DNA from: Margaritispora aquatica
Lineage: Eukaryota > Ascomycota > Leotiomycetes > Helotiales > Discinellaceae
Assembly (NCBI GenBank): GCA_007644065.1
Contig: VJWN01000006.1
Coordinates: 1,426,001-1,490,000 of the forward strand
Direction of reading: 5' to 3'
DNA length: 64,000 nt
Shown: in pieces, positions 31,970 to 44,762 of the stretch
How positions within the stretch are numbered: position 1 is the first letter of the stretch
Layout of the letters: the number at the start of each line of letters is the position of its first letter
Notes under the pieces: generated by a model
Told to the model about the DNA's origin: nothing
What the model saw: only the letters and a program-made list of their open reading frames with translations
Database searches by the model: none
Made by a program: the position numbers and the translations under genes

Positions 31970-34480
31970 GGTGGAAGATAGAAGTGAGTATGCAATGGCG
32001 AGTAAGGTAGGGTCAAGGAGAAGGAGAATGATTCCTCTGTGGGATAATGGTGAGAAATATCTGATATCTGGGAAGAATCTCCATACTTTATACATATCCT
32101 ACAGCATTAATTCCATTCCATCTCTATCACAGTGCCCTGAGACTCTCACCTGCCTTTCACAACTTGCCAAGATGAGGGAATATATCTCGTCAGCGAGTTC
32201 TCACCCACAATATCGAATCTCCTTGTAATGCGACAGTAAATGCACGCAACTAGACGAGCAGTGAGATCTCCACCCGAAGAATCCAATGATACCCATTAAC
32301 ATCCATCAACCGCGAAGAAGCCAAGCAAAACCAGCAGCTTCCCTCACCATTCACCATGCCAGAGAGCCACTTCAGGACGGTGCGGTGATGGTGCAGATAT
32401 ACCTAGACGCAGTCATACCCGCATTCAAGACACCTCACCACCACGAGTACACTTCACAAACACCATAGAATTTCCCCCCATGGAGGAAGAACTCTCCGTT
32501 CCTGCCAAGCCATGCCATGCCATGCAGCAGGCGAGACAGGGGGGAGGGGGGCAACAATATAAACGGACCCCAATGGACCAGGGAGTCGTAAAATCAACCA
32601 ACCGCTCCTCTCAAGGTCGTGGGGAATCTCCATTGTCCCGTCTTTACGGGATGTCCAATGGAGCTAGAGGTAGGTAACGAGGTTGGGAAAGTCGAGTTGT
32701 GTTGTAGTGTAGTTGTAGTTGTGCTCGCATTCGCTTAACTGGTTACTTTATTGGATCTTACTTGGGAGAGAGCTACCTATTTGATCCACGTCTGTCTGTC
32801 TCGTGATTATACTTATACAGGAGATGAGGTGTCCGGAACTTAATGAGTAGACTCGAGGATATTGTGTGAAAGCCATCTATGTACGGGAACTTTGAATCGG
32901 TGGGGATTGGTGAGGAAGTTGGGTTTTGGGAATTGATAGATGAGCTTGTGGAGTCAGGGTTGGAGGCGATGCGATGCTTATCCTTGCTGAATTAAACAAT
33001 CTCGTTGTGATTAATGGTGAATATCACTCTTACGATTCATATGAAAATTAGCGAGAATTTTAAAGAGATATTCACATCGAATTTCCCAACATATTCGAAA
33101 AATAACGAAAAAATCTATTTGTGATTTACTACCTTTACGGATTTAGTTGCTGCCTTCGTCTTTTACCAATCTATTTCCTGCCTTTGGATCTGCTACCGAC
33201 CTATCTTTATATCTACTACCTCGTAGAAGACGATGGAAAGAGAGGGTGATAGGATAAATAGTAGGAGGGTGGCGAAATGCCTGGATAGGGTTTGTTTTAT
33301 AACATATGAGGGATCTGGATACGATGTATCTATATATTTGTCTGTTTATATATCTACAGCGAAATCGATGTAGAATATAGAAAGGTATATTATGAAACTC
33401 AAAGTATAGGAATTTTACTAACAATTATAACGAAGAGAAAATATAGTATAAAAAACTACAACATGCCCAAAACCTCGCCGTTATAAAAGAAAGTGGCAGT
33501 ACTATATATTAAAGTGAACCTCCTTATAATAGTAACGAAGCTGCTTCCGTAAGGATACGAGTAGCTTCCAATTTCCTGGGCATATTGGGATACTATGACG
33601 AAAACAACGTTGCTTGTATATTAGGAAATACGCGAGTATCAATGCAGACTGAGAGAGAGATTTAGTGTGAGTTTAGTTTAGATCTCGGAGGCTGATGAGA
33701 TCTCTGTATTGATTGTTGTCATTGCTGAAATATCTCGCTTTCATTTTAATGTGCAGAAAGCCTCAACAGCCGAGTGAAGCAAGATAGGTGGCGTGTTGAG
33801 AAATGAGGCTTATCACTGGAAATAAGAAGGGGATAGGTTTAACTTCTCGATGTCTCAGATTTCGAAAAGTAGTGGTGGTTGAGGTTAGCAAAAGGTGGTG
33901 GGCTTCTCTCAGCCCTACCCCAAAAAGACCGAGTAGACTAAACTCAGCACTTCACTCTTACTGAGCACCTGATGGGAAGCAAAGCTTGTGGAGATTCCTG
34001 GTTAATTGAATTTTGATCAAGAATTCTCTCATACTGTATCAAGTGACAAAATTCGAATAAGACATGCTTAGACCTCCGACACTCAAAAGTATTCTCTTAA
34101 TAAGGTTTCTAGGAGTAACATTGGAGAAGAGATAATGGATTGGTCAGTTAAATGACGATCGCTAGGCCAAATATCCTTACCACCCCATATCTGAATTCTG
34201 TGAGTTTATACAATGCTCTTGTGACTCCTTTCTCATGTGTGGTGCTGATGGCCCAACGAGGCTCGCAAGTCCTCGCTTGCATGAAGCATGTTACTGCATA
34301 TGCAAGACACCCAAACGAGTACCACACCTGCGATTTTTCAAAGCAGCAACATCACAAGTTTGAGGCTCAAGTTGCCAGCCTGATCTCGGTCTCTTGGTAT
34401 ATCATGGCCCACGTTTCGCCTCCTCAGGAAGCCTTCTTGATCAACCTTATTTGTCGTTTCACCTTTGACCGAGACAAGCA
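31970..34480. other. 2.5-kb gap without a supported gene
   Basis: Left end is the promoter of Hce2 copy B. Frames at 32286-32677 and 34152-34502 lack motifs; the latter overlaps the start of the next gene out of frame. The part from 32990 to 33560 is AT-rich. Confidence 0.45.
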
Positions 34481-34976
34481 ATGCCCACTTATTACGAGCT
34501 AGACCCAGCAACTGCGCCTAGAAGACGCGCTACGACTCCTATCGACCCGAGCTTTGACTCTCGTCGACGGCGAACAACGATTCCTTCTCAGAGCACAAGT
34601 CAGGTCCAAGAAAAAGGTCCATTCCAGGAGTACTACCCCTGCTATGCTAATCTGAAATGGGAGACGTTAAAAGGGTACCTTGAGGGGAAATGGCAGGGAA
34701 TCAAGCTTAGCCCACGTCAGGTATGTGGGAGCTGCGTCACCGAGTAGACCTCATTCAAACTGACCGGAACTCAGGAGTCCGACCACTGGATCTTTGAGGT
34801 GCCGCAGCGTCTTACTGATGTAAGTGGAGTGGCGTTTCTAACTCAAGGCTCCCTTACTCTATCACGCCATGCCATGCTTCTGCTAATCTCTCTCTATTTG
34901 GTAGGAAGATCGGAAGAACATCGCTGCGTTGCGAGACTCAAACAAACGAGAGCGCCGTGAGAGGTCGCCTGAGTAG
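34481..34976 (+). CDS. Small protein of unknown function
   Basis: Three exons, 34481-34720, 34775-34819 and 34905-34976, all phase 0, give 118 residues. Splice signals are good (GTATGT...CTCAG; GTAAGT...GGTAG), which is the main support. The product is Arg/Pro-rich at the start (TAPRRRATTPIDPSFDSRRRR), has a central aromatic block (EYYPCYANLKWETLKGYLEG), then HWIFEVPQRLTD and a basic end (KRERRERSPE). No known domain, signal peptide or membrane span is visible. The charged ends hint at a nuclear or nucleic-acid-bound protein, but this is a guess. Confidence 0.6.
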
Positions 34977-35387
34977 TACATGTTAAGAAATCTGGATGGC
35001 AAGGTATCGATGGGTGGTGATTGGAGCTCGGCGAGTTGGCGGCTTAGCGAGTTAAGCCACGGCGCCCGAGAAGGCAGACAGCACATGCTTTCGGTGTCCA
35101 CGTCGTGCAGAGCCTTACCGTGAATGCAAATTGTGATTTCGCACTGGTTTCTCAGTTGCACAATGTAATTGCTTTTGGTTCACCACGGTGTTTTGCCTTA
35201 ATCTTGTTGTGGCAACCTGTGAATCGCTTATGATGCCTAGGCGTGCAACGACAACCCGATCGCGTGGCTAAGTTACACGACTAGACTCAAAACCTCATGT
35301 TGTGAATGACATATTTTTCTTATATCTTTGCTGTCGCCGATGGCTGTTGATAGATTGCTCGCAAACCAATAAATCTTGTGCTCGAAA
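34977..35387. other. Intergenic, promoter of CorA-like gene
   Basis: 411 bp between two same-strand genes; no feature beyond expected flanks. Confidence 0.4.
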
Positions 35388-37127
35388 ATGGATTCTTACA
35401 AGACGCTACCCGTAAAGTTCCAAAAGTCGTACTTGGAACAAAGCGCATATCCTCGGAATATTATGCAGAGAAGTGTGAGCACATATCCAAGCGCGCTAGA
35501 TTGGTATGCAACTAGATTAAAGAATGCGGCTGGTGATTTATGTCAGACGGATGAGGCCCAGGTAGAGGTGGCAATTCGCGACCTTCAGTTGGATAATGGC
35601 AGTGGAGAAGGTTAGACACCATCTTTTTGATGAATTGATATGATTTCCGACTGAAAATGATACAGATATGGACAAGATTAATGTCCGTGATAATAAAGGG
35701 TTCGCGAAATGGATAGGGATCAAAATCGTGCGAGACCCGTTCGATCCTCTGAATCCGGCAGTTGCTATCCGTCACAGAGATCCAAAATGTCGTTTCATCT
35801 ACATCTGGGGCCAACACTCCAGAGCACGACTACAAATTACATGTGCACTGCTTGTGGAGATCTTCACCTTTCACCAAGTAATGCCCGAATACCTAGACTT
35901 TGTCACGGTCTTTGGCCAGCAAAGCGAGCCACAAGATCTTCGGTTCAGCAGTTTTCGCGAACAGAAGACGCTAAAATCTTCCTATAGTAGTACGGGTATA
36001 GATAATCTGGGAAGATCGGGGAGGCATTACCAGTTGTGCTACAATCTCAAGGGTGTTACGCTCAAACAGGATTTGGAGGATGCAGCGAATAATTCATGGT
36101 CGATTAGACAGGCGGCATTCTACCACAAGTTCGACATTGTGGGCGGCAACACTCTGTGGATAGTCACCAAAGGAGGTAATGACATCCAGCAGAGATTTAA
36201 GGAACTTACAGGGAGCAATGCAAGACCTGAGGATAAAGCATTTGGAACGCCAGAAGAGTGTTTTCGATCAAGCTTGTCAGCCAACCTGCTGTATTGTTAT
36301 TGGTCGTCTGAAGACTGGAGGGGATATATTAAATGGCTAGAAAACACTATCAGAGATAAGGTTAGTACTCTCCTATCAATAGCCAGCAGAAAGGATAATA
36401 CTGACTATGGACACTAAAGACAGAGCTGGCTATCTTAGGTCCAACGGGGAGAGGACACCACCATCATATTTACACAGCGAGAGACATCCAGGTCCTTCAA
36501 CAATGGGCCGAGAAGGTTCGGGATGTGATTATTGCTCTCAAATCCAACGTGGATGTCATGACCTCGCTACGTCGCTTCTATACAGAGTTGAAAGCCAACG
36601 ACGAATTCCCCATGAACAAGACATGTAGTGATGATATCAATGTTTTTTCTAGCCAGGTCAGCAATCTGATAGACAATTTCAAGCTGCAAATCGACCGGGC
36701 TGATGCACTCGTCCGCATGACAGCTGACCGAACCGAGCTGGTCAAACAACATCGCTTGGAGAGACTGAATTTGAACATGGAAAATGAAGCGATCATAGTG
36801 CGGATCATCACGATCGTGACGTTGGTGTATCTACCCGCGACTTTCGTCTCGACGTTTTTCAGCACCGATGTTGTCAAGTACCAGGGACACGAGGAAGGGG
36901 CAAGTTTCTCGAGTCTGGCGATGCTGAGGTGGGTGCAGGTCGCGTTGCCGTTGACTGTCGTCACAGGTGCGTTGGCTTGGTGGGGAAAGACGATGGCGGA
37001 GAGGAACGAAAAGAGAGGAGTCGTGCTGGGAGGAACAGGCGGGATGCAAGGTCAGAGGTGGTTTCCTCGGGGTTGGAAGTTGAGGAAGAGGAAGAGACCG
37101 GATTTGTCGGTTGAGAGCAAGGTTTGA
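35388..37127 (+). CDS. CorA-like membrane protein lacking GMN
   Basis: Ascomycete CorA-like protein (magnesium-transporter fold) predicted in the plasma membrane. Exons 35388-35610, 35666-36360, 36420-37127 (phases 1, 0) give 541 residues. The large N-terminal soluble domain includes RFIYIWGQHSRARLQI and YHKFDIVGGNTLWIVTK; a helical stalk follows (QWAEKVRDVIIALKSN onward), then two closing spans: RIITIVTLVYLPATFVSTFF and WVQVALPLTVVTGALAWWG. Where true CorA has GMN after the first span, this protein has FSTDVVKY, as in many fungal relatives, so ion transport is uncertain. The C-terminal tail is strongly basic (RGWKLRKRKRPDL). A T22 run at 37220-37241 lies 0.1 kb downstream. Confidence 0.83.
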
Positions 37128-38228
37128 CAGGCATTGTGAAGAAGGTGGAGTAAGCTAGAAACAGAGAGTGAAGCATACGTTGATTATTTGTTACGTCTAT
37201 TTGCAACAAATTATTATTATTTTTTTTTTTTTTTTTTTTTTACAAAAAAAAGGCTTGAAAAGAGCCTTAATTTGAAGGAGGAAAAGAAAAAGATGTCACC
37301 TTAATGTGTAAAGATCACTACTCGCTTGTTTACAATCTCAGTATCCATTCTCTATATAATGATCATCTCTAAACATTTGATGCGATGACTTAGAGGACTT
37401 ACCCATTTCCAAACCTTCCAGAATTGGGTACTACTATATCTCTGATACTACTTGAGCAACAATTTTTAAAGATGGAGATGACAAAATACCTAAACTCTTC
37501 AAATGGGTACAGTACCTTAAGGTAGATAAGGTAAGATCTTAGCTTAGGCAAGCGGGTAGTTTCGCTTATTAAGCAAATCCGACCATGCACCCCGCACGCT
37601 CTATTTAGTGACTCGAGCTCGAGCGAGTTTTAATTATTATACTTTTATCTTTTTTAAGGGGAAGATCATATTATACTGGGATAGTATTATGCCGAGCTTC
37701 GTGCTCGGGAGGTGCCGAAGGGTAGCAAAGCTTATCCACTCTAGTTTTCAGCACTTTCATCTCTACCTTTCAATCAGCTTTCCTTTTTCCACTTCTTGTC
37801 ATACCACCACGATGACTCCTTCATATCTGCAAGCCTCATCACATCAAATGATACGGCGCCTGCAAGGCAGACATGGCATCGACGGCCAACCCGTCCCTCT
37901 TGAGTCGGTTGCCAGCCTCGCCCTCAGATCTCGGTGAGTGTGTCGAAAGTGTTGAGGGATTTTGACTACAATTGCCTTACTCAACCTTAAGCTGGCTGCC
38001 TGGTTCTTGCTCGTTACTTACTGCAACCAGATAGGGCAGTGCGGGGACCGGAGAGATGTAGGACGAGGCTCTGCTCTCGACTTGCATTGGTAGGTTTAAT
38101 GTTCCTGGTTCTTTTCGGATGTTCTGTCTATCCACAGATTCCTTTCTCTTTACGTTGTACTCTCTCTGTACTCTTATACCTCAGAACATCCTTCTACGCA
38201 TGACAAGCAATAACACCACAGCGTCAAC
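37128..38228. other. 1.1-kb gap upstream of the kinase-vWA gene
   Basis: Contains the T22 tract and AT-rich sequence. An ATG at 37811 opens about 40 codons that end at a good GTGAGT donor near 37934; it could be an upstream exon, an upstream ORF or chance. I could not join it in frame to 38229. Confidence 0.4.
37220..37241. repeat. Poly-T tract (T22)
   Basis: Uninterrupted T run followed closely by an A run, 93 bp after the CorA-like stop codon. A second similar tract is at 51366-51386. Confidence 0.9.
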
Positions 38229-41200
38229 ATGGCAGAGCCGCGCCCTTCTTCCAACCCCTCCAACTGCTACAACGAAGCCTTTCAAGACCATCTGAAAAAG
38301 ATTGAGCGCCGCAATTGGGAGGGCAAGATTTTCTATCTTCCCAGCGAAGTCCGGTCATGGATGAATGGCACAGCAACGAATAAAGAACGAACAAACCTGG
38401 CAGGCCTAGTTGCAGGACTATACGTCAGTGGTTTTGCAGACATACCCTCTAAAGAATGTGCGGATGCCCTTCTTGTCCTTGCAACCCTTCTACACCCACA
38501 AGTCAATTGTGGAAACTTGATTGGATATTTCACAAAATATCGCTTCTACGACACTATGCTCCCGCATTCTGATACAGATACCCTATACAAACAAATTAGG
38601 AAAGATCTGGAAGAAAAACAGCCGCCGCTTCCTGATAAGTACGGAAAGCATGACTATGAAGCTGTGATTTATGCGTTTGATGCTATGCGATGGGCGTTCT
38701 GTCCAATTCCGCTTCGTCTTTACATGAACACGGATTTTGCCTCCCCTTGCATTTTACCATTCTTCTATGGAGAAGTCATTAACACAAAAGGTGGCACCGC
38801 AAACGTGCATCATTTCAAGATCCAAGCAGCTGTTGTGGAAGAAGTGGAGTTAAGCGACGCCCTGGCCCCTTCAAAGCAACTTGATGCGGAGCATGGTTGG
38901 GTAAAGTTGACTCTAATTCTTGCATGATCGTTTCTAACGTTGATTTAGTTTTACGAGATTGCGATCAAGTCCTATAGTCCTGGCTGGGAAGATGTATACA
39001 AACTCGAAAGTGATGCGTTTCGGGCTATTAAAACCCATAAAGGCGTTGTCAAATACTTGGGGGAATATCATTTTAGAGAAGATGCTGAAGCATCGGCACA
39101 CCACAATATAATTCTCGAATTTGGTCAGCGGGATCTTGATGAGTATTTCGCAGACAATTACCCTCCTAATATGACGACCGAGATAATTGCAACATGGGAA
39201 AGTTTGTTCAAGGTAGCAGATACTCTGAAAAGTTTGCACCGACTCGAATACCAAGGGGAAGACGGAAGATCTCAGCCTTTCAAAGGGTTAGTTCAATTCC
39301 TGGTCATTGTGAGCCAAGACTGACATTTGGTTAAGCTGGCATGGAGATTTTAAGCCCGATAATATACTTCGCGTTCGCAACGAATGGAAACTCGCCGATT
39401 TTGGTTTCACAAAATTCGAGAAGGACGAAACTGGAAAATCGGGTACTATTATGCTCGGTGGAAGCACGACTTACGGTACGCAATCTTCTACAGTGACAAG
39501 TGCAAAACTGATGCAAGTTAAGGCGCACCCGAGTTCGCAAGCATAGGAGCTACTACACCACTACTGCAAACTATTGATACATGGTCGTTTGGTTGCGTTC
39601 TTTCGGTTGCTGCGACATGGATCGTTTTAGGCTCGCAGGGATATGACATTTATCGCAAAGTTCGCATGCTGGAAACTGAAAAGCTTCGACAGAACGTCTT
39701 GAACGGACCCAACAGGAGTACCGCACCTCCGGAAAACGATGCATTCCACGATGGAGTGAAAATATTGCCATCTGTACTTAATTGGCATAACCATCTTCGC
39801 AATTCTTGTCGAAAGTCCGATACTGTCACTCATCGAGTTCTGGACCTCGTGGAGAGAAAGATGCTTCTTTCCGACCCTAGTGATAGGCTGAGTAGCGACA
39901 AACTCTGTAAAGAGTTCGAGGATATTCTCGTACTTGCAAGAAACGACCATCAAAAATTTAATGAAGAGGAGAGGTTGAACAAGATTGATTCTAGTTTGCT
40001 TCAAGCGTTGCTAAAGCTAGACAAAAACGCGCCTGCGACACCAAGCCCTCTGAATGTAAATTCTGTTAACGGAGGACGATCAGTTATTGCCAGTGGCAAC
40101 TCGCATAGGTCCCTATTGCCCAATGGAAATTCTCAGCGTCGCCAGAAATCCGAGAGGGTGAAGAAATCGGAACGAATCCAGCAAATTTTACTCGCGAAGA
40201 CAGCTTACCGGGAACAAGCTATAGAAGAGAGCCTTGGCTTAAGCAATGCTTCTGGGACTGCTGGAGTTTACGAAGCCTCGTGGCAAGATTCTGTAATTGA
40301 TGAGCGTCATCTCTCGTCGATTGCGAAGGGCAAAAGAGTTGACGTTCCATCCATCCAAGTTATAACCGAGAGTCCAGTCACTCCTCCCAACAGCACTTTT
40401 CCATCTATGTCGCGTGAAAACCGATCCTTCGACTCGAGACCTTTGCAGAAGCATTTCATACCAGAAGAAATTTCTGATTTTGGTGCTAGTACCAAAGTCT
40501 TTTCGCAAGAACCTCCAATTCCAGCGAGACAGCCGACAATTGACGAGGCCTCATCAACTGTACCGGAAGAAATGCAGGAAACAGCTTTAGATTCAGGCTC
40601 TGAATCTCTATCACCAACAGCTTCTCAGACTGCTTCGGAGCCTTATACTATTAGACCTCCAGCTGCTGGACACAGAATCTCCAGCAGACCTTCTACAGCC
40701 CAGCCTCGCACTTCAGTCATGGGGTTGAGACGTTCAGGCGAGCTCCCTAATATCGTGAAAATCCATGCAGACCTCACAAGTCATTGGAGATCTAATGGTA
40801 GTGGTGGGGCATTTCCCGCCTGGTTCTTCGGAAAAGGGCCCAAAGAAGACAGCATATTGAGAAATTTTATCCACGAACGCGACATTGTAAGAAGCTCCTG
40901 AAATTAATGACTCTCGACGTCTGACGTGCTATCTAGGTTTTCCTCGTTGACAATGCGTCTAGTATGAGTCAGTATTGGTATGAAGCAAAACTGGTCTTGG
41001 AAACTCTGTCAATGAAAGTTGGACGTTTGGATAGGGATGGCCTTGACCTTTTGTATACTATTGGTAAGGAATACAACGTCAAAAAAGCAAAAGGGTTGGG
41101 TATGTTGGATAAGTTCGGAACCTCGCTGAATCGTGCACGTGCGCCAACCTATTATCAATATAAAACGAGTATGTGCGAAACCTTGCAAAAGATCTTTGAT

Positions 41201-41707
41201 ACATACGATTACAAGAAGAGGATGACACTTATTATCCTCACGGATGGGCTTTGGGAGGGAGATGTATCCCATACCCAAGTCCAAACTTTGATCAGAAAGT
41301 TCGTCCAGCAACTGTCAAAAAAGCTGAAGAAATGGGAGTCTCGCTGGTTCAGTATACAGTTTGTGTCATTTGGCAATGACGAAGCTGCCTTGAAGCGACT
41401 TCAAGACCTAGATGATGATGAGGACATTTGGTAAGTTTCTCTTTTAAATGCACGCAGTATCTAGGTTACTGATGGCTCCAGTGATGATGTAGTAGACACA
41501 AAGCCTTGGGATTATCATGATCCGAACATGCTCATTTTAGGGAGCATAACGGGCGAGGGCGACAAGGCTGATTCATGGGCGCCGTTACAATCCCCATCAT
41601 TATCGACCATACGTCAGACATCTCAAGGAATCGAAAGAACTACCTCTACTCAAAGTTCATCCTCGAAGCGGAACCGGTTTTCGAGCTTGCTATTGGGAAA
41701 GCAATGA
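38229..41707 (+). CDS. Protein kinase fused to a C-terminal vWA domain
   Basis: Six exons: 38229-38900, 38949-39286, 39336-39475, 39523-40886, 40937-41430, 41482-41707; all phases agree; 1077 residues. Residues 1-200 are unrecognised. A eukaryotic-type kinase domain follows: degenerate glycine loop (TKGGTANVHHF), lysine 231 in EIAIK, HGD catalytic loop (WHGDFKPDN, Asp341), DFG at 358-360, APE at 385-387 and DTWSFGCVLS. After a disordered 370-residue linker, a vWA domain begins at 839 (VFLVDNASSMS) with LIILTDGLWEG; its metal-site motif is DxAxS, not DxSxS. A short Ser-rich tail ends the protein. HGD replaces HRD, but catalytic residues remain. Function unknown; regulation by vWA-mediated binding is inference. 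Confidence 0.85.
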
Positions 41708-42830
41708 TTGGTGCTTGGTTCAATGGGCTTGCTCATCAGGCATCATTTCGATGTCTTGAATTTATACATGTCTATATTAAATTATTTGTAGACACTAGTC
41801 CTTGTGGATAATATATGCATGGGAAGGCGTTTGCTTTTGTTACATTAGGTATGGTGGGTATGGCAGGAAAACAGCACAAGACGTTGGAACGGAAAATCAG
41901 AACCGGCAAGTAGACTTATGGAGGGAGCATGGATGGCGTTCGTGATTTTTTTCCCGCGGGTGGGGGGATTGTGCAGCGAAAGGCATTGTTCAAAAAAATT
42001 TCAAACTTGGTTTAGTTTTATCAATTGAATTTTTGTATCCTTTCACAGAAGCCTCTTGATCATCTAGTATATGGTGCCTATGATGATAATAGTGACGAGC
42101 AGGATCTCGGCACAAGCTTGCGAGTCAAACCAAAGTGGGCCTTTCTCACAGTTACCCCATGCGCTGTCAAGTAGGAGCATGCTCAGTGGCCTTTTTGGTA
42201 CTGATCAATATGTACCGTACCATTAATATCAAATTTTTTTACTGGGTTACACAGGTACATTATAGGTGTGAATCCGTGGCTACACAATGCGTGGTGCGTG
42301 ATGCCTCTCAAATGGTGAGCTGCATATATTGCCATGCGCGATGTGTCGGCGTCTGACCCCTAGATATGGAACAAAGCCGTCTCCCTATCATGATTTTCGG
42401 AGAGAAATTAGGGAATTGAGAATCGTATCGAATTTTGCTTCATTCTTGATTCAGCGTGCTGATGGTTTGGGGTTGTGGGGTGGATTGCGAGAGTATCTAT
42501 ACCGATCTAACAGCAACAGTTGTTGTTGCTTGATGGATCTAGATGCCATATTGGTGATCTGAAGTAAGTTCATTTATGGAACAAATGAATATTAGTCGGA
42601 GGACTAATTGATTCATAGATTTCTGGCAATCACAGAGGCTTTGATTTATATTCGCAAGGTAGTTAGTCACAGTGGATGAAGAAAGTGATGGAGTGTAAAA
42701 GACGAGAAAAGCAGGTTATATATCTGTTAGCTGGCTTCCTCACTATTGAGAATTACTATACATATTTACACTTACACAAGGATATTCCTCAACAAAGAAA
42801 CGCAGGAAACTAAAGCAAAAACTAGTCATC
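41708..42830. other. 1.1-kb gap, no gene seen
   Basis: 3' flank of the kinase-vWA gene. Frames at 42135-42562 lack motifs. No repeat of note. Confidence 0.4.
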
Positions 42831-43094
42831 ATGGCCCTACGAGGTACCATGCCAGCACAAGCACGAGGTTCTCTCGCACTTCACTTCGCTTCAATCGCAA
42901 CTGTATGTCACGCCATCCCAGTCTCAATTGAAAGCTCCTCGATGTTCAATGATCACTCAAGCTCTCAGCTTGCTCGTTACAATCCCATTGTCCGTCGAAA
43001 GCTAAGCGAGGGAGTGATCTCAGGAATTGTATTTGGTGCTACAGCCTTCATCGTACTCTCCCTAATCGCACACATCTACTGTCGCCGCCGATAA
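42831..43094 (+). CDS. Possible tiny single-span membrane protein
   Basis: Open frame of 87 residues with a hydrophobic N-terminus that could be a weak signal sequence (ALHFASIATVCHAIP) and one clear C-terminal membrane span (GVISGIVFGATAFIVLSLIA) followed by a short basic end (HIYCRRR). The arrangement, with a mature-part linker NPIVRRKLSEG before the span, is sensible for a type I membrane protein, but there is no family match, and it could be chance. The stop is only 103 bp from the end of the convergent serine hydrolase gene. Confidence 0.45.
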   Translation: MALRGTMPAQARGSLALHFASIATVCHAIPVSIESSSMFNDHSSSQLARYNPIVRRKLSEGVISGIVFGATAFIVLSLIAHIYCRRR

Positions 43095-43196
43095 TTAGAG
43101 CCTGGTATTCCCTTAGGACAACCCATTCAAAGCCATCAAATGATCGAAGATGCAAACATTTGGTCCACCTGCGTCTCTTTGTCCACGTCTAGTTGC

Positions 43197-44762
43197 TCAA
43201 ATCGAGCGCAAATGCGAATACAGCGCCGTCTCCAACTCCAAGAAACACTTTGTCACCATTGGGTCCCCTGGTGGCAAAACCTGCGTTGCTATGAGTCCCG
43301 CCACGCCAGTCTCTCGATCAACCCACTATCCAAAGTTAGCTTGCATTTCCATTTTCATCCTGATTTCGAATTTTGCCGCCAGTTCACAAAAACACGAAGG
43401 GCAAAACTCACAGCATGCAACCCCGGCATCCCACTCCAATTCGCGCTTCCCTTCTTCCTTCTCCCCTCGAAGTCCTCCAAGTTAATCGACGCGCTCAACC
43501 CAAACGTCGCCTGCGCTCCCTCCGGCCACGTCTGACCCAACTGCGCTCTCGCAGGCCCATTGATGACCTTGATGAAGAAACTAGGATCCACGAGTTGCGA
43601 CATCATGATCTCGTCTACGCTTGCTTTACTCATGATGCTCCCGCCATCGCACAGGAACGCGGAAAGCAGCTTCGCGTAGTCTGCCGCAGTGGAGTAGAGA
43701 CCACAGCCGCCGCAGCAGTCTTTTGCTGGAAAGCCCCACGGATTCTTGCCTGCTGTTAGGGTGTTGGTGGGTCGGTCGCGCCAGCCCATCGTCATTGTGC
43801 GTTCAGGAAAGGAGGGATCGAACTCTGGGCGGAAGGTGGTGGATGTCATGGAGAGGGGGGTGAAGATATGCGTCTGCATGAAGGTTTCGAGGGTTTGTCC
43901 GCTTACGATCTCGATCTGTATTTGTTAGTTTTAGCATTGAAGGATATTAAGCAAATTGAAGTACCGTGCGTCCTGCCCAGTCCATGCCTGCACCATAAGT
44001 CCAGCCTTGACTTGGCTCGAAAAGAAGTGGGTGCATGTAACCACCCTAAGAGGTCAGCAAGTTTATATATTAAGGTTGGGTTATATCATACCATTGAGCC
44101 TGTCATGGTCCATTCTGTCTTCTTGTGATATGCCGACCACTCTTTCAGCTGTGGACTGAGCTGATCATATGCATAGCCACTTTGATGACTCAACAGTTGT
44201 CTTTGCAAGATTAGTTTAAGATCATAATGACTCGGCAGAGACAGACCTAAGTGATACATGAGCATCAATCTTCTTGGTAATTGGTTTTCGCGGCGATTCT
44301 CCTTCTTCGAACCCAAGAAGCACTTGGAGATCCTTAAGCTCGGGAACGATTTCACGGACGTTCTGGTCGAGCGTAACAAGACCTTTCTCAACAGCAATCA
44401 TACATGCAATGGCAGTTACGAGCTTTGTGAGAGAGGCGATCCACATCATCGTATCTGCTTCAAGAGGTGCTTTCTCCTCGTCGTCAAAAGTGCGATAGCC
44501 TGCTGACATGGAGTACAGTGTTTTGCCTGTGGAAATTAGCGAGGACTTGTCATTGGGTGGCTAGAAACTTACCATTTTTGTCAACGGCAATGAATGTTGC
44601 ACCTCGAAGGTGATTATCTATCTCTGATGTGTATTTCTTTAGTATTTCGTCTAGATCTTGTAACTTGTTGTTATTGGCTGGAACAGGGAGAACAGGTAGA
44701 AAGCCACGTGATGCGAAGAGGCTGAAAATGTGACGTGGGAATCCATCTAAGAAGGAAAACAT
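43197..44762 (-). CDS. Class C beta-lactamase-type serine hydrolase
   Basis: Predicted serine hydrolase or transesterase of the beta-lactamase/EstB/LovD fold. Six exons on the complement: 44573-44762, 44247-44526, 44092-44200, 43965-44045, 43412-43915, 43197-43325; introns 46-86 nt; 430 residues. The catalytic SxxK is Ser95-Leu-Thr-Lys98 within MMWIASLTKLVTAIA. Other family blocks: VSLRQLLSHQSGYAYD, WTYGAGMDWAG (YxG tyrosine motif), GGCGLYSTAADYAKLLSAFL and the closing WVDRETGVAGLIATQVLPPGD. No secretion signal is evident, so it is probably cytosolic. Divergent from an FAD monooxygenase 725 bp away, which makes a joint role in secondary metabolism or xenobiotic breakdown possible, though no backbone synthase is in the window. 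Confidence 0.88.

Noticed and set aside
34152..34502. 116-residue plus-strand frame
   Set aside because: It overlaps the start of the spliced gene at 34481 in another frame and has no motif; likely leader sequence.
43355..43879. Serine hydrolase frame continuing past GLHA to a stop at 43355
   Set aside because: A GTGAGT donor and ATAG acceptor join to WVDRETGVAG, the conserved C-terminus of the family, so the read-through end is intronic.
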